Source of the DNA: Anaerosoma sp034007245 | GTDB lineage: Bacteria; Actinomycetota; Coriobacteriia; Anaerosomatales; Anaerosomataceae | Direction: 5' to 3' | DNA length: 17,504 bases | Assembly (NCBI GenBank): GCA_034007245.1 | Contig: JAVERH010000038.1 | Coordinates: 1-17,504, forward strand | Shown: piece by piece, positions 1 to 7,131 of the stretch | How positions within the stretch are numbered: position 1 is the stretch's first letter | Layout: every line of letters begins with the position of its first letter | Notes under the pieces: generated by a model | Databases searched by the model: none | The model's input: only the letters and a program-made list of their open reading frames with translations | Told to the model about the DNA's origin: nothing | Translations under genes and position numbers: made by a program

Positions 1-1
1 G

Positions 2-700
2 GTACACCCGGCCCGGGGGCACTCATCGGGCACGCTTGTGCACGCGCTGCTGGCGCACACCAGTGAGCTGGGTACGCAGGCGGGCAAGGAGCGGCCGGGT
101 ATCGTGCACCGGCTCGACAAGGACACGTCCGGTCTCATGATGGTCGCCAAGACCGATGAGACGCAGATCGCACTCTCCGAGGCGCTCAAGATCCGTACCG
201 TGGAGCGGCGATACGTGACGCTCGTGCATGGTTACATCGCTCCGGATAGCGGCATCATCGACGCCCCGCTTGCACGACATCCCAAAGATCGCATGCGTAT
301 GGCCGTGTCGGATCGTTCTGATGCAAAGCAGTGCGTGACGACGTTCCGGGTGCTCGAGCGTTTCATGGCCGGGACACATGACGACGGTTACACGCTCGTG
401 GAGTGCAAGCTCTACACGGGGCGGACACATCAGATCCGCGTTCATATGCAGTACATCAAGCACCCCGTCGTCGGCGATTCGATGTACGGGCGCAATCGCA
501 CGAAGGCCGACCTGGGGCTCGATCGGCAGTTCCTCCATGCATATCGTATAGGTTTCGATCATCCGGTGACCGGCGAGCGGATCGACCTGCTCGATGCACT
601 GCCGGACGATCTCGCGAAACGGCTGCGGGCGCTCGGCCCGGAGTCGATGGGTCGCACCAGTACGGGCGACCAGGTCATGGGACTCGTACTGCAAGGGTAG
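2..700 (+). CDS. rluD: RluD-family 23S rRNA pseudouridine synthase, 5' end missing
   Basis: The reading frame is open from the first base, so the start codon and any N-terminal S4 RNA-binding domain lie outside the window. The 232 residues present are the catalytic domain. The HRLDKDTSG signature of the RluA/RluD family is encoded from about base 107, and its Asp (codon 116-118) is the catalytic residue in this family. A second family block reads GRTHQIRVHMQ (about 418-450), and VGDSMYG follows. RluD-type enzymes convert specific uridines of 23S rRNA to pseudouridine in the cytoplasm. The family is certain. The exact paralogue (RluD rather than RluA/RluC) is less so, because the N-terminus is missing. 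The next gene starts 85 bases downstream and looks functionally unrelated. Confidence 0.9.
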   Translation, partial: VHPARGHSSGTLVHALLAHTSELGTQAGKERPGIVHRLDKDTSGLMMVAKTDETQIALSEALKIRTVERRYVTLVHGYIAPDSGIIDAPLARHPKDRMRMAVSDRSDAKQCVTTFRVLERFMAGTHDDGYTLVECKLYTGRTHQIRVHMQYIKHPVVGDSMYGRNRTKADLGLDRQFLHAYRIGFDHPVTGERIDLLDALPDDLAKRLRALGPESMGRTSTGDQVMGLVLQG

Positions 701-705
701 GCGAG

Positions 706-758
706 CCTCCACAGGACCTCCACAACTACTGCGCTTCACGTGCGCAGAGGGGTACTAT
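706..758 (+). promoter_or_regulatory. Candidate promoter and operator region of the two-component genes
   Basis: CCTCCACA occurs at 706-713 and again at 717-724, exactly 11 bp apart (one helical turn), the spacing used by many OmpR/PhoB-type regulators. A dyad CTGCGC (729-734) / GCGCAG (742-747) follows. TACTAT at 753-758 resembles a -10 box (4 of 6), 27 bases before the regulator's start codon. No good -35 box is seen 16-18 bp upstream, as expected of an activator-dependent promoter but equally of no promoter at all. Autoregulation is an inference. Confidence 0.3.
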
Positions 759-785
759 CCTGGCGTACGACCCCAGGGAGGCGTG

Positions 786-1493
786 ATGACCAGTCAGATC
801 CGCAGGATACTCGTTGTCGAAGACGAGGCACAGACGCGCTCGGTCGTTGAGGCCTACCTTGAACGTGAGGGTTACTGGGTGACCGCCGTCGGCGATGGTG
901 AGCACGCTCTCGAGGCGTTCGGCGGACATGCTTACGATGGGGTCGTGCTCGACCTGAACCTACCCGGGCTTCCCGGTGAAGAGGTGTGCCGACGTGTTCG
1001 CGACGTCTCCGACGTCCCGATCATCATGCTGACGGCCAAGGGTGCTGAGGAAGAGCGTATCGCCGGTCTCGACCTCGGCGCAGACGACTACCTGGTGAAG
1101 CCGTTTTCGCCACGCGAGCTCGTGGCTCGACTACGTGCGTTGCTCCGTCGGGCGAAGGCCGAGACAGAGCCGCAGCGCTCCAGGGTCCAGTACGGACCCC
1201 TTGAGATCGATCTGGCGGGTCACAAAGTGTTCGTAGACGGCGAGGAACCCGATCTCACCGCTAGTGAGTACAAGCTGCTCACCACGCTTTCACGGTATCC
1301 CGGGCGTGTGTACTCGCGTATGGAGCTCGTCGAGAAGGTCCTCGGCTACGATTTCGAAGGGTACGAGCGCGCGATCGACTCCCACATCAAGAACCTTCGC
1401 GCCAAGCTCGGGGATGACCCGAAGGAGCCGCGGTTCATCCACACGGTGTTCGGCGTGGGATACCGTTTCGAATCCCCGGTCGTCGACCAGTGA
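786..1493 (+). CDS. OmpR/PhoB-family response regulator (REC + winged helix)
   Basis: The 235-residue protein is a standard two-domain DNA-binding response regulator. The receiver domain (about residues 6-120) has the acidic pair E12-D13, the phospho-acceptor D56 in VVLDLNLPG, T83 in MLTAKG and K105 in VKPF. The C-terminal winged helix (about 135-232) carries LTASEYKLL and ends with the family block HTVFGVGYRF. The ATG at 786 is chosen because AGGGAGG at 775-781 lies 4 bases upstream. The frame runs further upstream, but that stretch does not look like protein. The stop overlaps the kinase start (GTGA), so the two are translationally coupled and almost certainly cognate. The signal it responds to cannot be read from the sequence. 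Confidence 0.93.
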   Translation: MTSQIRRILVVEDEAQTRSVVEAYLEREGYWVTAVGDGEHALEAFGGHAYDGVVLDLNLPGLPGEEVCRRVRDVSDVPIIMLTAKGAEEERIAGLDLGADDYLVKPFSPRELVARLRALLRRAKAETEPQRSRVQYGPLEIDLAGHKVFVDGEEPDLTASEYKLLTTLSRYPGRVYSRMELVEKVLGYDFEGYERAIDSHIKNLRAKLGDDPKEPRFIHTVFGVGYRFESPVVDQ

Positions 1494-2857
1494 GACGCGG
1501 TAGCCTCACGTTCCAGCTCGCGTTCGCATTCGCGTTCGTCGCGGTTGCGACGGCGCTCATCTCGGCGGTCGTCATCACTGTCACGTGGCAGCGGCAGTTC
1601 GAGGTCTACATCGAGCGTGGTGTGCAGGGGCGCGCGGACGAGGCGGCGGACTACTTCGGCATGCAATACGAGCGTGCAGGGGACTGGCAGACCGCCGCTG
1701 CGATGGGTCTGCTCACAGTCGGTGTCTCTCCCGACCTGCGGATCGAGGTGGTGGACGGCGACGGTGAGCTGATCGCGCACACCGTCGCTCCCGGTGGTGC
1801 AGTGGAGGATGACGAGGCGAGCGAGTGGAGCGAGGTCACCGCCTCGGCGGATATCGTAGTGGACGATGGCATCGTGGGCGCCGCCATCGTCACCCAGCGG
1901 ACCCGGGACGGCATCCTGACTGAGCGAGACACGTGGTTGCGCAAGGTGTCACTTCTGGGGCTTGCTGTGGCTGCCGCTATCGCGGTCGTGCTGGCTTCGT
2001 TTGCCGGTGTGGTGTACTCGCGCGGGATCGTGAGGCCCATCGAGGAGGTCACGCGGACGGCCGAGCGCATCAGGAGTGGCGACCGCTCGGCGCGCACGGG
2101 TATGGCCGGTGGCGATCCGGTGGCCGATCTCGGTGCGACCTTCGATCAGATGGCCGATGCCGTGGAGGCCGAACGCCGCTTCGAACAGCAACTCACGGCT
2201 GATGTGGCGCACGAGCTCCGTACGCCGCTCCAGGCGATCCAGGCGACTGTGGAGGCTATGCAGGATGGCGTGCTACCCACCGACGCGGAGCGCCTCGCGC
2301 TCATCCACGATGAGACCGTGCGTCTCGGTAGGCTGACGCAGTCGATCATGGAGCTTTCGCGGCTCGAGACCGGCTCCGCACCGTTCTCGTTCGAGGGGAT
2401 AGATGTGACGGGACCTGTCGGGACAGCGATCGAGAGCTCGCGCGCGCTCATGGAGTCGACGGGGCATGTGCTGGACGCCTCGTTCGAGCCGGGGCTCATC
2501 GTGAGCGCGGATGGTGATCGGTTGACGCAGGCGGTCGGCAACCTACTCTCCAACTCCGCGCGCTACACGCCGGAGGGTGGCATGGTGCGTGTGCGGCTCC
2601 TGCGCGACGGCACTGAGGCTGTGATCGAGGTGGCCGACTCGGGCATAGGAGTGGCAGAGGCCGATCGCGAGCGTGTGTTCACGCGCTTCTGGCGGGCGGA
2701 TCCTGCGCGCAACCGTGCGAGTGGCGGACTCGGGATAGGGCTTGCGGTGACGCGCGAGATCGTCGAGCGTCACGGCGGGCGGGTCGGCGTACACGAGAGT
2801 GACCTTGGCGGCGCGGCGTTCGTGATCCGGCTACCGCTCCTAGGGGAGAAGCGATAG
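1490..2857 (+). CDS. Membrane sensor histidine kinase with HAMP domain
   Basis: The 455-residue protein starts at a GTG that overlaps the regulator's stop. It has a first membrane helix (about residues 9-32), an extracytoplasmic sensor region of about 115 residues that I do not recognise, and a second membrane helix (about 152-177). A HAMP linker (about 178-230) is followed by the H-box DVAHELRTPLQ with phospho-acceptor H241. The ATPase domain has the N-box NLLSN (351-355), G1 DSGIG (383-387) and G2 GGLGIGLA (412-419). All catalytic residues are intact. It should autophosphorylate and pass phosphate to D56 of the upstream regulator. The unusual part is only the small sensor domain with no recognisable ligand motif. 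No terminator is evident after the stop. Confidence 0.93.
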   Translation: MRRGSLTFQLAFAFAFVAVATALISAVVITVTWQRQFEVYIERGVQGRADEAADYFGMQYERAGDWQTAAAMGLLTVGVSPDLRIEVVDGDGELIAHTVAPGGAVEDDEASEWSEVTASADIVVDDGIVGAAIVTQRTRDGILTERDTWLRKVSLLGLAVAAAIAVVLASFAGVVYSRGIVRPIEEVTRTAERIRSGDRSARTGMAGGDPVADLGATFDQMADAVEAERRFEQQLTADVAHELRTPLQAIQATVEAMQDGVLPTDAERLALIHDETVRLGRLTQSIMELSRLETGSAPFSFEGIDVTGPVGTAIESSRALMESTGHVLDASFEPGLIVSADGDRLTQAVGNLLSNSARYTPEGGMVRVRLLRDGTEAVIEVADSGIGVAEADRERVFTRFWRADPARNRASGGLGIGLAVTREIVERHGGRVGVHESDLGGAAFVIRLPLLGEKR

Positions 2858-2881
2858 GGGTCGTTTTGTGACAGGCGGCTC

Positions 2882-2910
2882 TTGTCCGCTCATCGGTGTC
2901 CTGCTAGTCT
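2882..2910 (+). promoter_or_regulatory. Candidate sigmaA promoter of the pyr operon
   Basis: TTGTCC (2882-2887) and TAGTCT (2905-2910) are separated by 17 bp, with TG at 2902-2903 giving an extended -10 form. Transcription would begin near 2916-2918, just before the PyrR-binding hairpin at 2919. The match to consensus is modest, but the position is what a pyr leader promoter needs. Confidence 0.5.
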
Positions 2911-2918
2911 CGGTGAGA

Positions 2919-3038
2919 CCTTTAATACCGGTCCCGTGAGGCCGGCAAGGAAGCTAATCGCATAGTCCGCAGCGTCTGCACTCTGGGCGCGCGCAGTCGA
3001 AGCAGCCGCCTTCTTGCCAGTCGCGAGAAGGCGTTTTT
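2919..3038 (+). promoter_or_regulatory. PyrR-responsive attenuator leader of the pyr operon
   Basis: Three mutually exclusive parts are visible. First, a PyrR-binding hairpin at 2919-2950: lower stem CCTT (2919-2922)/AAGG (2947-2950), upper stem CCGG (2928-2931)/CCGG (2942-2945), with a loop GGTCCCGTGAGGCC that fits the known PyrR-binding consensus ARUCCNGNGAGGYU closely. Second, an antiterminator: GGCAAG (2944-2949) plus AAG (2951-2953) pairs with CTTCTTGCC (3010-3018), leaving one bulged G. Third, the terminator listed separately. In the family model, PyrR with UMP/UTP stabilises the first hairpin, blocks the antiterminator and so permits termination; when uridine nucleotides are low, the antiterminator forms and transcription continues. 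Confidence 0.92.
3007..3038 (+). terminator. Intrinsic terminator of the pyr attenuator
   Basis: CGCCTTCT (3007-3014) and AGAAGGCG (3026-3033) form a perfect 8-bp stem with an 11-base loop, followed directly by TTTTT (3034-3038). It precedes pyrR, so it is a regulated leader terminator, not an operon end. Its 5' arm overlaps the antiterminator pairing region, as attenuation requires. Confidence 0.9.
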
Positions 3039-3068
3039 GTGCCCTACGCGGAACCGTCGACCAGAGAC

Positions 3069-3075
3069 AGGGAGG
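3069..3075 (+). promoter_or_regulatory. Ribosome binding site that fixes the pyrR start
   Basis: AGGGAGG lies 7 bases before GTG 3083. The same frame extends back to about 3014, but a start there would lie inside the attenuator terminator. Confidence 0.8.
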
Positions 3076-3082
3076 TGTGGGG

Positions 3083-3637
3083 GTGAGCTATCGCGAAAAG
3101 GCAGTGGTCATGGACGCCGAGTCGATGGATCGGGCCCTTACCCGGATCGCGCACGAGATCCTCGAGGCCAACAAGGGTCTGGGTGATATCGCGATCGTAG
3201 GGATCATGACGCGCGGCGTGGATATGGCCAACCGTCTTGCGGAGCGTCTCGAGCGTATCGAAGGAATCGCCGTCCCAGTGGGTAATCTCGACATCTCCTT
3301 CTATCGGGACGATGTTGCGATACGGCTGAGCCCAGAGGTGCATACCACCGATATCCCATACGAGGTGGAGGGGCGCACGATCGTGCTCGTCGATGATGTC
3401 CTGTATACCGGGCGCACCATCCGGGCCGCGCTGGATGCAGTCATGGACTTCGGGCGACCCTCGGCTATCCAGCTTGCCGTGTTGGTGGATCGCGGTCATC
3501 GCGAGCTGCCGATTCGTGCTGACTTCGTCGGTAAGAACGTCCCCACCGCGCGCCGTGAACGGGTCAAGGTGCAGTTGATAGAGCACGATGGTCGCGACGC
3601 GGTGGTCATTCTCGAGGACGATGGGCAGGGGGTGTAG
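3083..3637 (+). CDS. pyrR: PyrR, pyr operon RNA-binding attenuation regulator / uracil phosphoribosyltransferase
   Basis: The 184-residue protein has the usual PyrR length and the phosphoribosyltransferase (type I) fold. The PRPP-binding loop VLVDDVLYTGRT is at residues 101-112, MTRGVDMA near 42-49 and LVDRGHRELP near 134-143 are typical of PyrR. PyrR binds pyr leader RNA when loaded with UMP or UTP and, in many bacteria, also makes UMP from uracil and PRPP. It heads the operon it should control, and a matching RNA target lies immediately upstream. pyrB begins 2 bases after its stop. Confidence 0.95.
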   Translation: MSYREKAVVMDAESMDRALTRIAHEILEANKGLGDIAIVGIMTRGVDMANRLAERLERIEGIAVPVGNLDISFYRDDVAIRLSPEVHTTDIPYEVEGRTIVLVDDVLYTGRTIRAALDAVMDFGRPSAIQLAVLVDRGHRELPIRADFVGKNVPTARRERVKVQLIEHDGRDAVVILEDDGQGV

Positions 3638-3639
3638 CG

Positions 3640-4578
3640 ATGGGTCTTTCTAGCCAGCACCTGATGACGATGGACGACGTTACCGCAGAGGACGTCACGC
3701 TCATCCTGGATACAGCCGAGTCGTTCGCCGAGGTCAATCAGCGCCGTATCAAGAAGCTTCCGACGCTTCGCGGTCGTACGATCGTGAACCTGTTTTTCGA
3801 GCCGTCCACGCGTACACGCATGTCCTTTGAGATCGCGTCCAAGCGCCTCTCTGCCGACGGGGTGAACTTCACCGCATCGTCATCGGCGACCGTGAAGGGC
3901 GAGACACTGCGCGATACCGCCAAGACGCTCGCTGCGATGGCTTGCGACATGGTGATCGTGCGTCATCGGTACGCCGGTGCGCCGCAGATGCTCGCTGAGG
4001 TGATGGACTGCCCGATCGTCAACGGTGGCGATGGCGTGCACCAGCACCCTACGCAGGCGCTCCTCGACCTCTTCACCATGCGTCAGTCGTTCGGAAAGCT
4101 CGAGGGACTGCGTGTGGGGATCGTGGGGGATGTCTGTCACTCGCGCGTGGCTGGCTCGCTCGTCCCGGCGCTCAACAAGATGGGAGCCACGCCGGTCATC
4201 ATCGGCCCGCCGACCCTCATGCCGGTGCGCCCGGATGTGCTCGGTGCCGAGGTGGCGTACGATCTCGATGCGGTCCTACCCACGCTCGATGTGGTGTATC
4301 TTCTGCGGGTGCAGTTCGAGCGTGCTGCCCGGATGCCGTTCCCGAGCAACCGTGAGTACGCGATGCTCTACGGGATGGATACGGCGCGGCTCGGTGCGCT
4401 GCCGTCGCACGCGGTCGTGATGCATCCGGGGCCGATGAACCGGGGCGTTGAGATCTCGGCCGATGTCGCTGACTCGTCAAGGAGCGTCGTCCTCGATCAG
4501 GTCGAGTCCGGTGTGGCGGTTCGTATGGCCATCATGTATCTGATGCTGGGAGGTGCGGATAGTGGCGCTGCTGCTTAA
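3640..4578 (+). CDS. pyrB: Aspartate carbamoyltransferase catalytic subunit
   Basis: The 312-residue protein makes carbamoyl-aspartate from carbamoyl phosphate and aspartate, the committed step of pyrimidine synthesis. The carbamoyl-phosphate motif FFEPSTRTR is at residues 52-60, the loop around K86 (VKGE) is present, HPTQALLDL is at 136-144 and HPGPMNRG at 262-269. The length is standard for a catalytic chain. No pyrI regulatory chain gene is nearby, so feedback through a separate subunit is not expected from this locus. The ATG follows the pyrR stop by 2 bases, and its end overlaps pyrC. Confidence 0.96.
   Translation: MGLSSQHLMTMDDVTAEDVTLILDTAESFAEVNQRRIKKLPTLRGRTIVNLFFEPSTRTRMSFEIASKRLSADGVNFTASSSATVKGETLRDTAKTLAAMACDMVIVRHRYAGAPQMLAEVMDCPIVNGGDGVHQHPTQALLDLFTMRQSFGKLEGLRVGIVGDVCHSRVAGSLVPALNKMGATPVIIGPPTLMPVRPDVLGAEVAYDLDAVLPTLDVVYLLRVQFERAARMPFPSNREYAMLYGMDTARLGALPSHAVVMHPGPMNRGVEISADVADSSRSVVLDQVESGVAVRMAIMYLMLGGADSGAAA
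4548..4553 (+). promoter_or_regulatory. Ribosome binding site inside pyrB that fixes the pyrC start
   Basis: GGGAGG lies 8 bases before GTG 4562. An earlier in-frame GTG at 4553 overlaps this site itself and is therefore unlikely to be used. Confidence 0.7.
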
Positions 4579-5851
4579 GGGGGGACGCGTCGTCGACGCA
4601 GCCGCGGAGCTCGATGCGGTACTCGACGTGCTTTTGGTAGAGGGAGTCATCGCGGGTGTGGGAGAGGAGCTCGAGTCAGCGGGCGCCGAGGTGATCGACT
4701 GTGCCGAGAAGGTGATCCTACCGGGTCTTGCCGACATCCACGTACACCTACGGGAGCCCGGGCAGGAGTACAAGGAGACGATCGCAAGCGGGACGCGTGC
4801 GGCCGCCCATGGCGGTTTCACCGCAGTAGCGTGCATGCCCAATACGAAGCCGATCTGCGACAGCGGATCGCAGGTGCGCTTCATCGTAGAGAGGGCCGCC
4901 ACTGCGGGTGCCGTGCGTGTATATCCGATAGGCGCAGTCACGGCTGGCCAGTCAGGTGAGCAGCTTGCCGAGATCGGTGACATGGTCGCTGAGGGTGCTG
5001 TGGCGTTCTCAGACGACGGGCATGGCGTGCAGAGCGCGGGCATGACGCGGGTCGCGATGGACTACATCAGACGTTTCGATGCGCCGCTCATCGTGCACTG
5101 CGAGGACGAGTCGCTTGCCGGTGACGGAGTGGTCAACGAAGGTGTCGTGAGTACGCGGATGGGACTGCCGGGTATTCCGGCCGCTGCGGAAGAGACGATG
5201 GTAGCGCGCGACATCGCGATCGCCGAACTCACCGGTTGCCGACTTCACCTGGCGCACCTCTCGACCTCCCGTAGTGTCGAGCTCGTGCGTGAGGCCAAGG
5301 CTCGCGGTCTGGCGGTGACCTGCGAGGTCACCCCGCATCACCTCTTCCTGGACGAGGATGATCTCGTGACCTACGACTCGAACTTGAAGATGAACCCGCC
5401 GCTGCGCACCGCAGCCGATCGGGAAGCGCTCGTCGAGGGCCTATTGGACGGCACGGTCGACTGCATCGCGACGGACCATGCGCCGCATGCGGTCCATGAG
5501 AAGGAGCTCGAGTTCGAACTGGCGCCCAATGGCACGACGGGCCTGGAGACGGCACTTTCGCTGGTGAACACACATCTCGTCGCGACCGGCGTGCTCGACT
5601 GGGTCGCCGTCACGCGACTCATGTGTCACGGGCCGCGTGCCGCAGCGAATCTTCCGGAGATGCGCCTGGAGGCGGGTTTCCCGGGGGATATCACCATCGT
5701 CGATCCTGAGGCTCGGGTAGAGGTAACGCCCGAATGGTTCGAGTCGAAGTCGCGTAATTCGGCGTTTCTTGGCAAGAGTCTGCTTGGGCGAGCGAGTGAC
5801 GTGCTCGTAGGTGGGGAGTGGGTTGTGCGGAAGAGTAAGGTGGTTATGTAG
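4562..5851 (+). CDS. pyrC: Dihydroorotase (class I)
   Basis: The 429-residue enzyme cyclises carbamoyl-aspartate to dihydroorotate. Zinc ligands are visible: DIHVHLREPG with H60 and H62, FSDDG at about 150-154 (an Asp here bridges the metals in many bacterial class I enzymes), HCED with H179, HLAHLS with H229/H232, and the catalytic block TDHAPH near 304-309. CMPNTKP (about 91-97) is typical. The chosen GTG gives an N-terminus starting MALLLKGGRVVD, as in the family, and overlaps pyrB by 17 bases. GTG 4553 would add three residues. The stop overlaps the carA start by one base. Confidence 0.95.
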   Translation: MALLLKGGRVVDAAAELDAVLDVLLVEGVIAGVGEELESAGAEVIDCAEKVILPGLADIHVHLREPGQEYKETIASGTRAAAHGGFTAVACMPNTKPICDSGSQVRFIVERAATAGAVRVYPIGAVTAGQSGEQLAEIGDMVAEGAVAFSDDGHGVQSAGMTRVAMDYIRRFDAPLIVHCEDESLAGDGVVNEGVVSTRMGLPGIPAAAEETMVARDIAIAELTGCRLHLAHLSTSRSVELVREAKARGLAVTCEVTPHHLFLDEDDLVTYDSNLKMNPPLRTAADREALVEGLLDGTVDCIATDHAPHAVHEKELEFELAPNGTTGLETALSLVNTHLVATGVLDWVAVTRLMCHGPRAAANLPEMRLEAGFPGDITIVDPEARVEVTPEWFESKSRNSAFLGKSLLGRASDVLVGGEWVVRKSKVVM

Positions 5852-7131
5852 TGTCACGCACAATGGCCAGCATGCGTCCGGCGGTGCTTGCCTTCGAAGA
5901 CGGTACTGTCTTCGAAGGTAGGAGTTGCGGTGTAGACGGGGAGCGGACCGGCGAGATCGTGTTCAATACCTCGCTTGGCGGCTATCAGGAGGTCATGACC
6001 GATCCGTCGTACGCCGGTCAGATCGTGACGTTCACGACGCCGCATGTCGGCGTCTACGGAACGAACGCTGCGGACATGGAGTCGCGCGGTGTGTTCGCTG
6101 CGGGCTTCGTGATGCGTGAGATGTCGGAGACGGCGTCGAACTGGCGGAGCGAAGAGCCACTGCGCGCGTTCTTCGAGCGGCACCAGGTGGTGGCGATCGA
6201 TGGCGTGGATACGCGACGTCTCACCCGGCACGTACGCGAGTGCGGTACGATGCGCTCGGTGCTTTCGACCATCGACCTGGATCCGGCAGTGCTTGTCGCC
6301 AGGGCGGCCGCTTCACCGGGCCTTGCAGGACGCGATCTCGTATCGGAGGTGGCGGTCACCGATCCTTACGTGTGGGGGTTGGACGGTCCGTGCGCGGGTG
6401 ACATCCCGGTTGACACCGGCGTACTCCCGCTGCGTCCGCGGTACCACGTCGTGGCGTTTGACTCAGGTATCAAGTTCAACATTCTGCGCCAGCTCGCCGA
6501 GACCGGCTGCGAAGTGACCGTTGTGCCGCCGACGACGAGCGTTGGCGATGTGCTCTCGATGAATCCCGACGGCGTCTTCTTTGCAAACGGTCCGGGCGAT
6601 CCATCGGCGGTGCCGTATCTGCATGAAACGCTTCGGGGGATCCTCGGCGAAGCACCGGTCTTCGGTATCTGTCTCGGGCATCAGATGCTCTCCCTTGCGC
6701 TCGGTTGTTCTACCTATAAGCTGAAGTACGGGCACCGGGGAGGCAATCAGCCCGTGATGAACCTGCTCACCGGGAAAGTGGAGGTCACAAGCCAGAACCA
6801 TGGCTTCTGTGTCGAGTACGGCTCGATCGGCCCGCTCGTGCCGGAAGCCTCTGGAGGGCTGACGCACGATCCCGGCGATCTGGCCGCGTGGGTTCGTGCT
6901 GGAACCGCTCCAGTGGTACGCTCGGAGCGGTTCGGCCTCGTGCAGCTCACGCACGTGAATCTCAACGACATGACGGTCGAAGGTCTTCGTGCCCTCGAGA
7001 CGCCGGCGTTCTCGGTGCAGTACCATCCTGAGGCCGCTCCCGGTCCGCATGACGCGCGGTATCTGTTCGAGGCATTCGTACGGCTCATGGATGGCAGTAC
7101 AGACATATTCGCAAACAGGGACGGAGTGTGA
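5851..7131 (+). CDS. carA: Carbamoyl-phosphate synthase small (glutaminase) subunit
   Basis: CarA hydrolyses glutamine and feeds ammonia to CarB. The N-terminal CPSase_sm domain has EDGTVFEG and FNTSLGGYQEVMTDPSY. The class I glutamine amidotransferase domain has the nucleophile C274 in GICLGHQM and the partners H392 and E394 in QYHPEAAPGP. SQNHGF (314-319) and THVNLND (367-373) are conserved. At 426 residues it is longer than usual (about 360-385), because about 30 extra residues lie between SQNHGF and THVNLND. GTG 5851 is supported by AAGGTGG at 5837-5843; ATGs at 5863 and 5872 are alternatives. Two strong inverted repeats lie inside the gene. The stop overlaps the Usp start (GTGA). Confidence 0.95.
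   Translation: MSRTMASMRPAVLAFEDGTVFEGRSCGVDGERTGEIVFNTSLGGYQEVMTDPSYAGQIVTFTTPHVGVYGTNAADMESRGVFAAGFVMREMSETASNWRSEEPLRAFFERHQVVAIDGVDTRRLTRHVRECGTMRSVLSTIDLDPAVLVARAAASPGLAGRDLVSEVAVTDPYVWGLDGPCAGDIPVDTGVLPLRPRYHVVAFDSGIKFNILRQLAETGCEVTVVPPTTSVGDVLSMNPDGVFFANGPGDPSAVPYLHETLRGILGEAPVFGICLGHQMLSLALGCSTYKLKYGHRGGNQPVMNLLTGKVEVTSQNHGFCVEYGSIGPLVPEASGGLTHDPGDLAAWVRAGTAPVVRSERFGLVQLTHVNLNDMTVEGLRALETPAFSVQYHPEAAPGPHDARYLFEAFVRLMDGSTDIFANRDGV
5891..5918 (+). repeat. Perfect 11-bp inverted repeat early in carA
   Basis: CCTTCGAAGAC (5891-5901) and GTCTTCGAAGG (5908-5918) are exact reverse complements around GGTACT. The 5' arm begins 40 bases into carA. Each arm also contains the self-complementary CTTCGAAG. 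It encodes the conserved FEDGTVFEG, so part of the symmetry comes from the repeated Phe-Glu. No U-tract follows, so it is not an intrinsic terminator. Confidence 0.7.
6902..6933 (+). repeat. Perfect 10-bp inverted repeat late in carA
   Basis: GAACCGCTCC (6902-6911) and GGAGCGGTTC (6924-6933) are exact reverse complements with a 12-base loop. The repeat sits at the end of the CarA insertion. It has no U-tract and no assigned function. Confidence 0.55.

Noticed and set aside
594..785. Upstream in-frame start for the response regulator
   Set aside because: It would overlap rluD by over 100 bases and add about 64 residues without receiver-domain character; the ribosome binding site at 775-781 supports 786.
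2858..2900. Terminator after the histidine kinase
   Set aside because: The TTTT run at 2863-2866 precedes, not follows, the weak GCGG/CCGC pairing, so it does not form a terminator.
3014..3082. Upstream in-frame start for pyrR
   Set aside because: It falls inside the attenuator terminator and would add residues not seen in PyrR; GTG 3083 has an ideal ribosome binding site.
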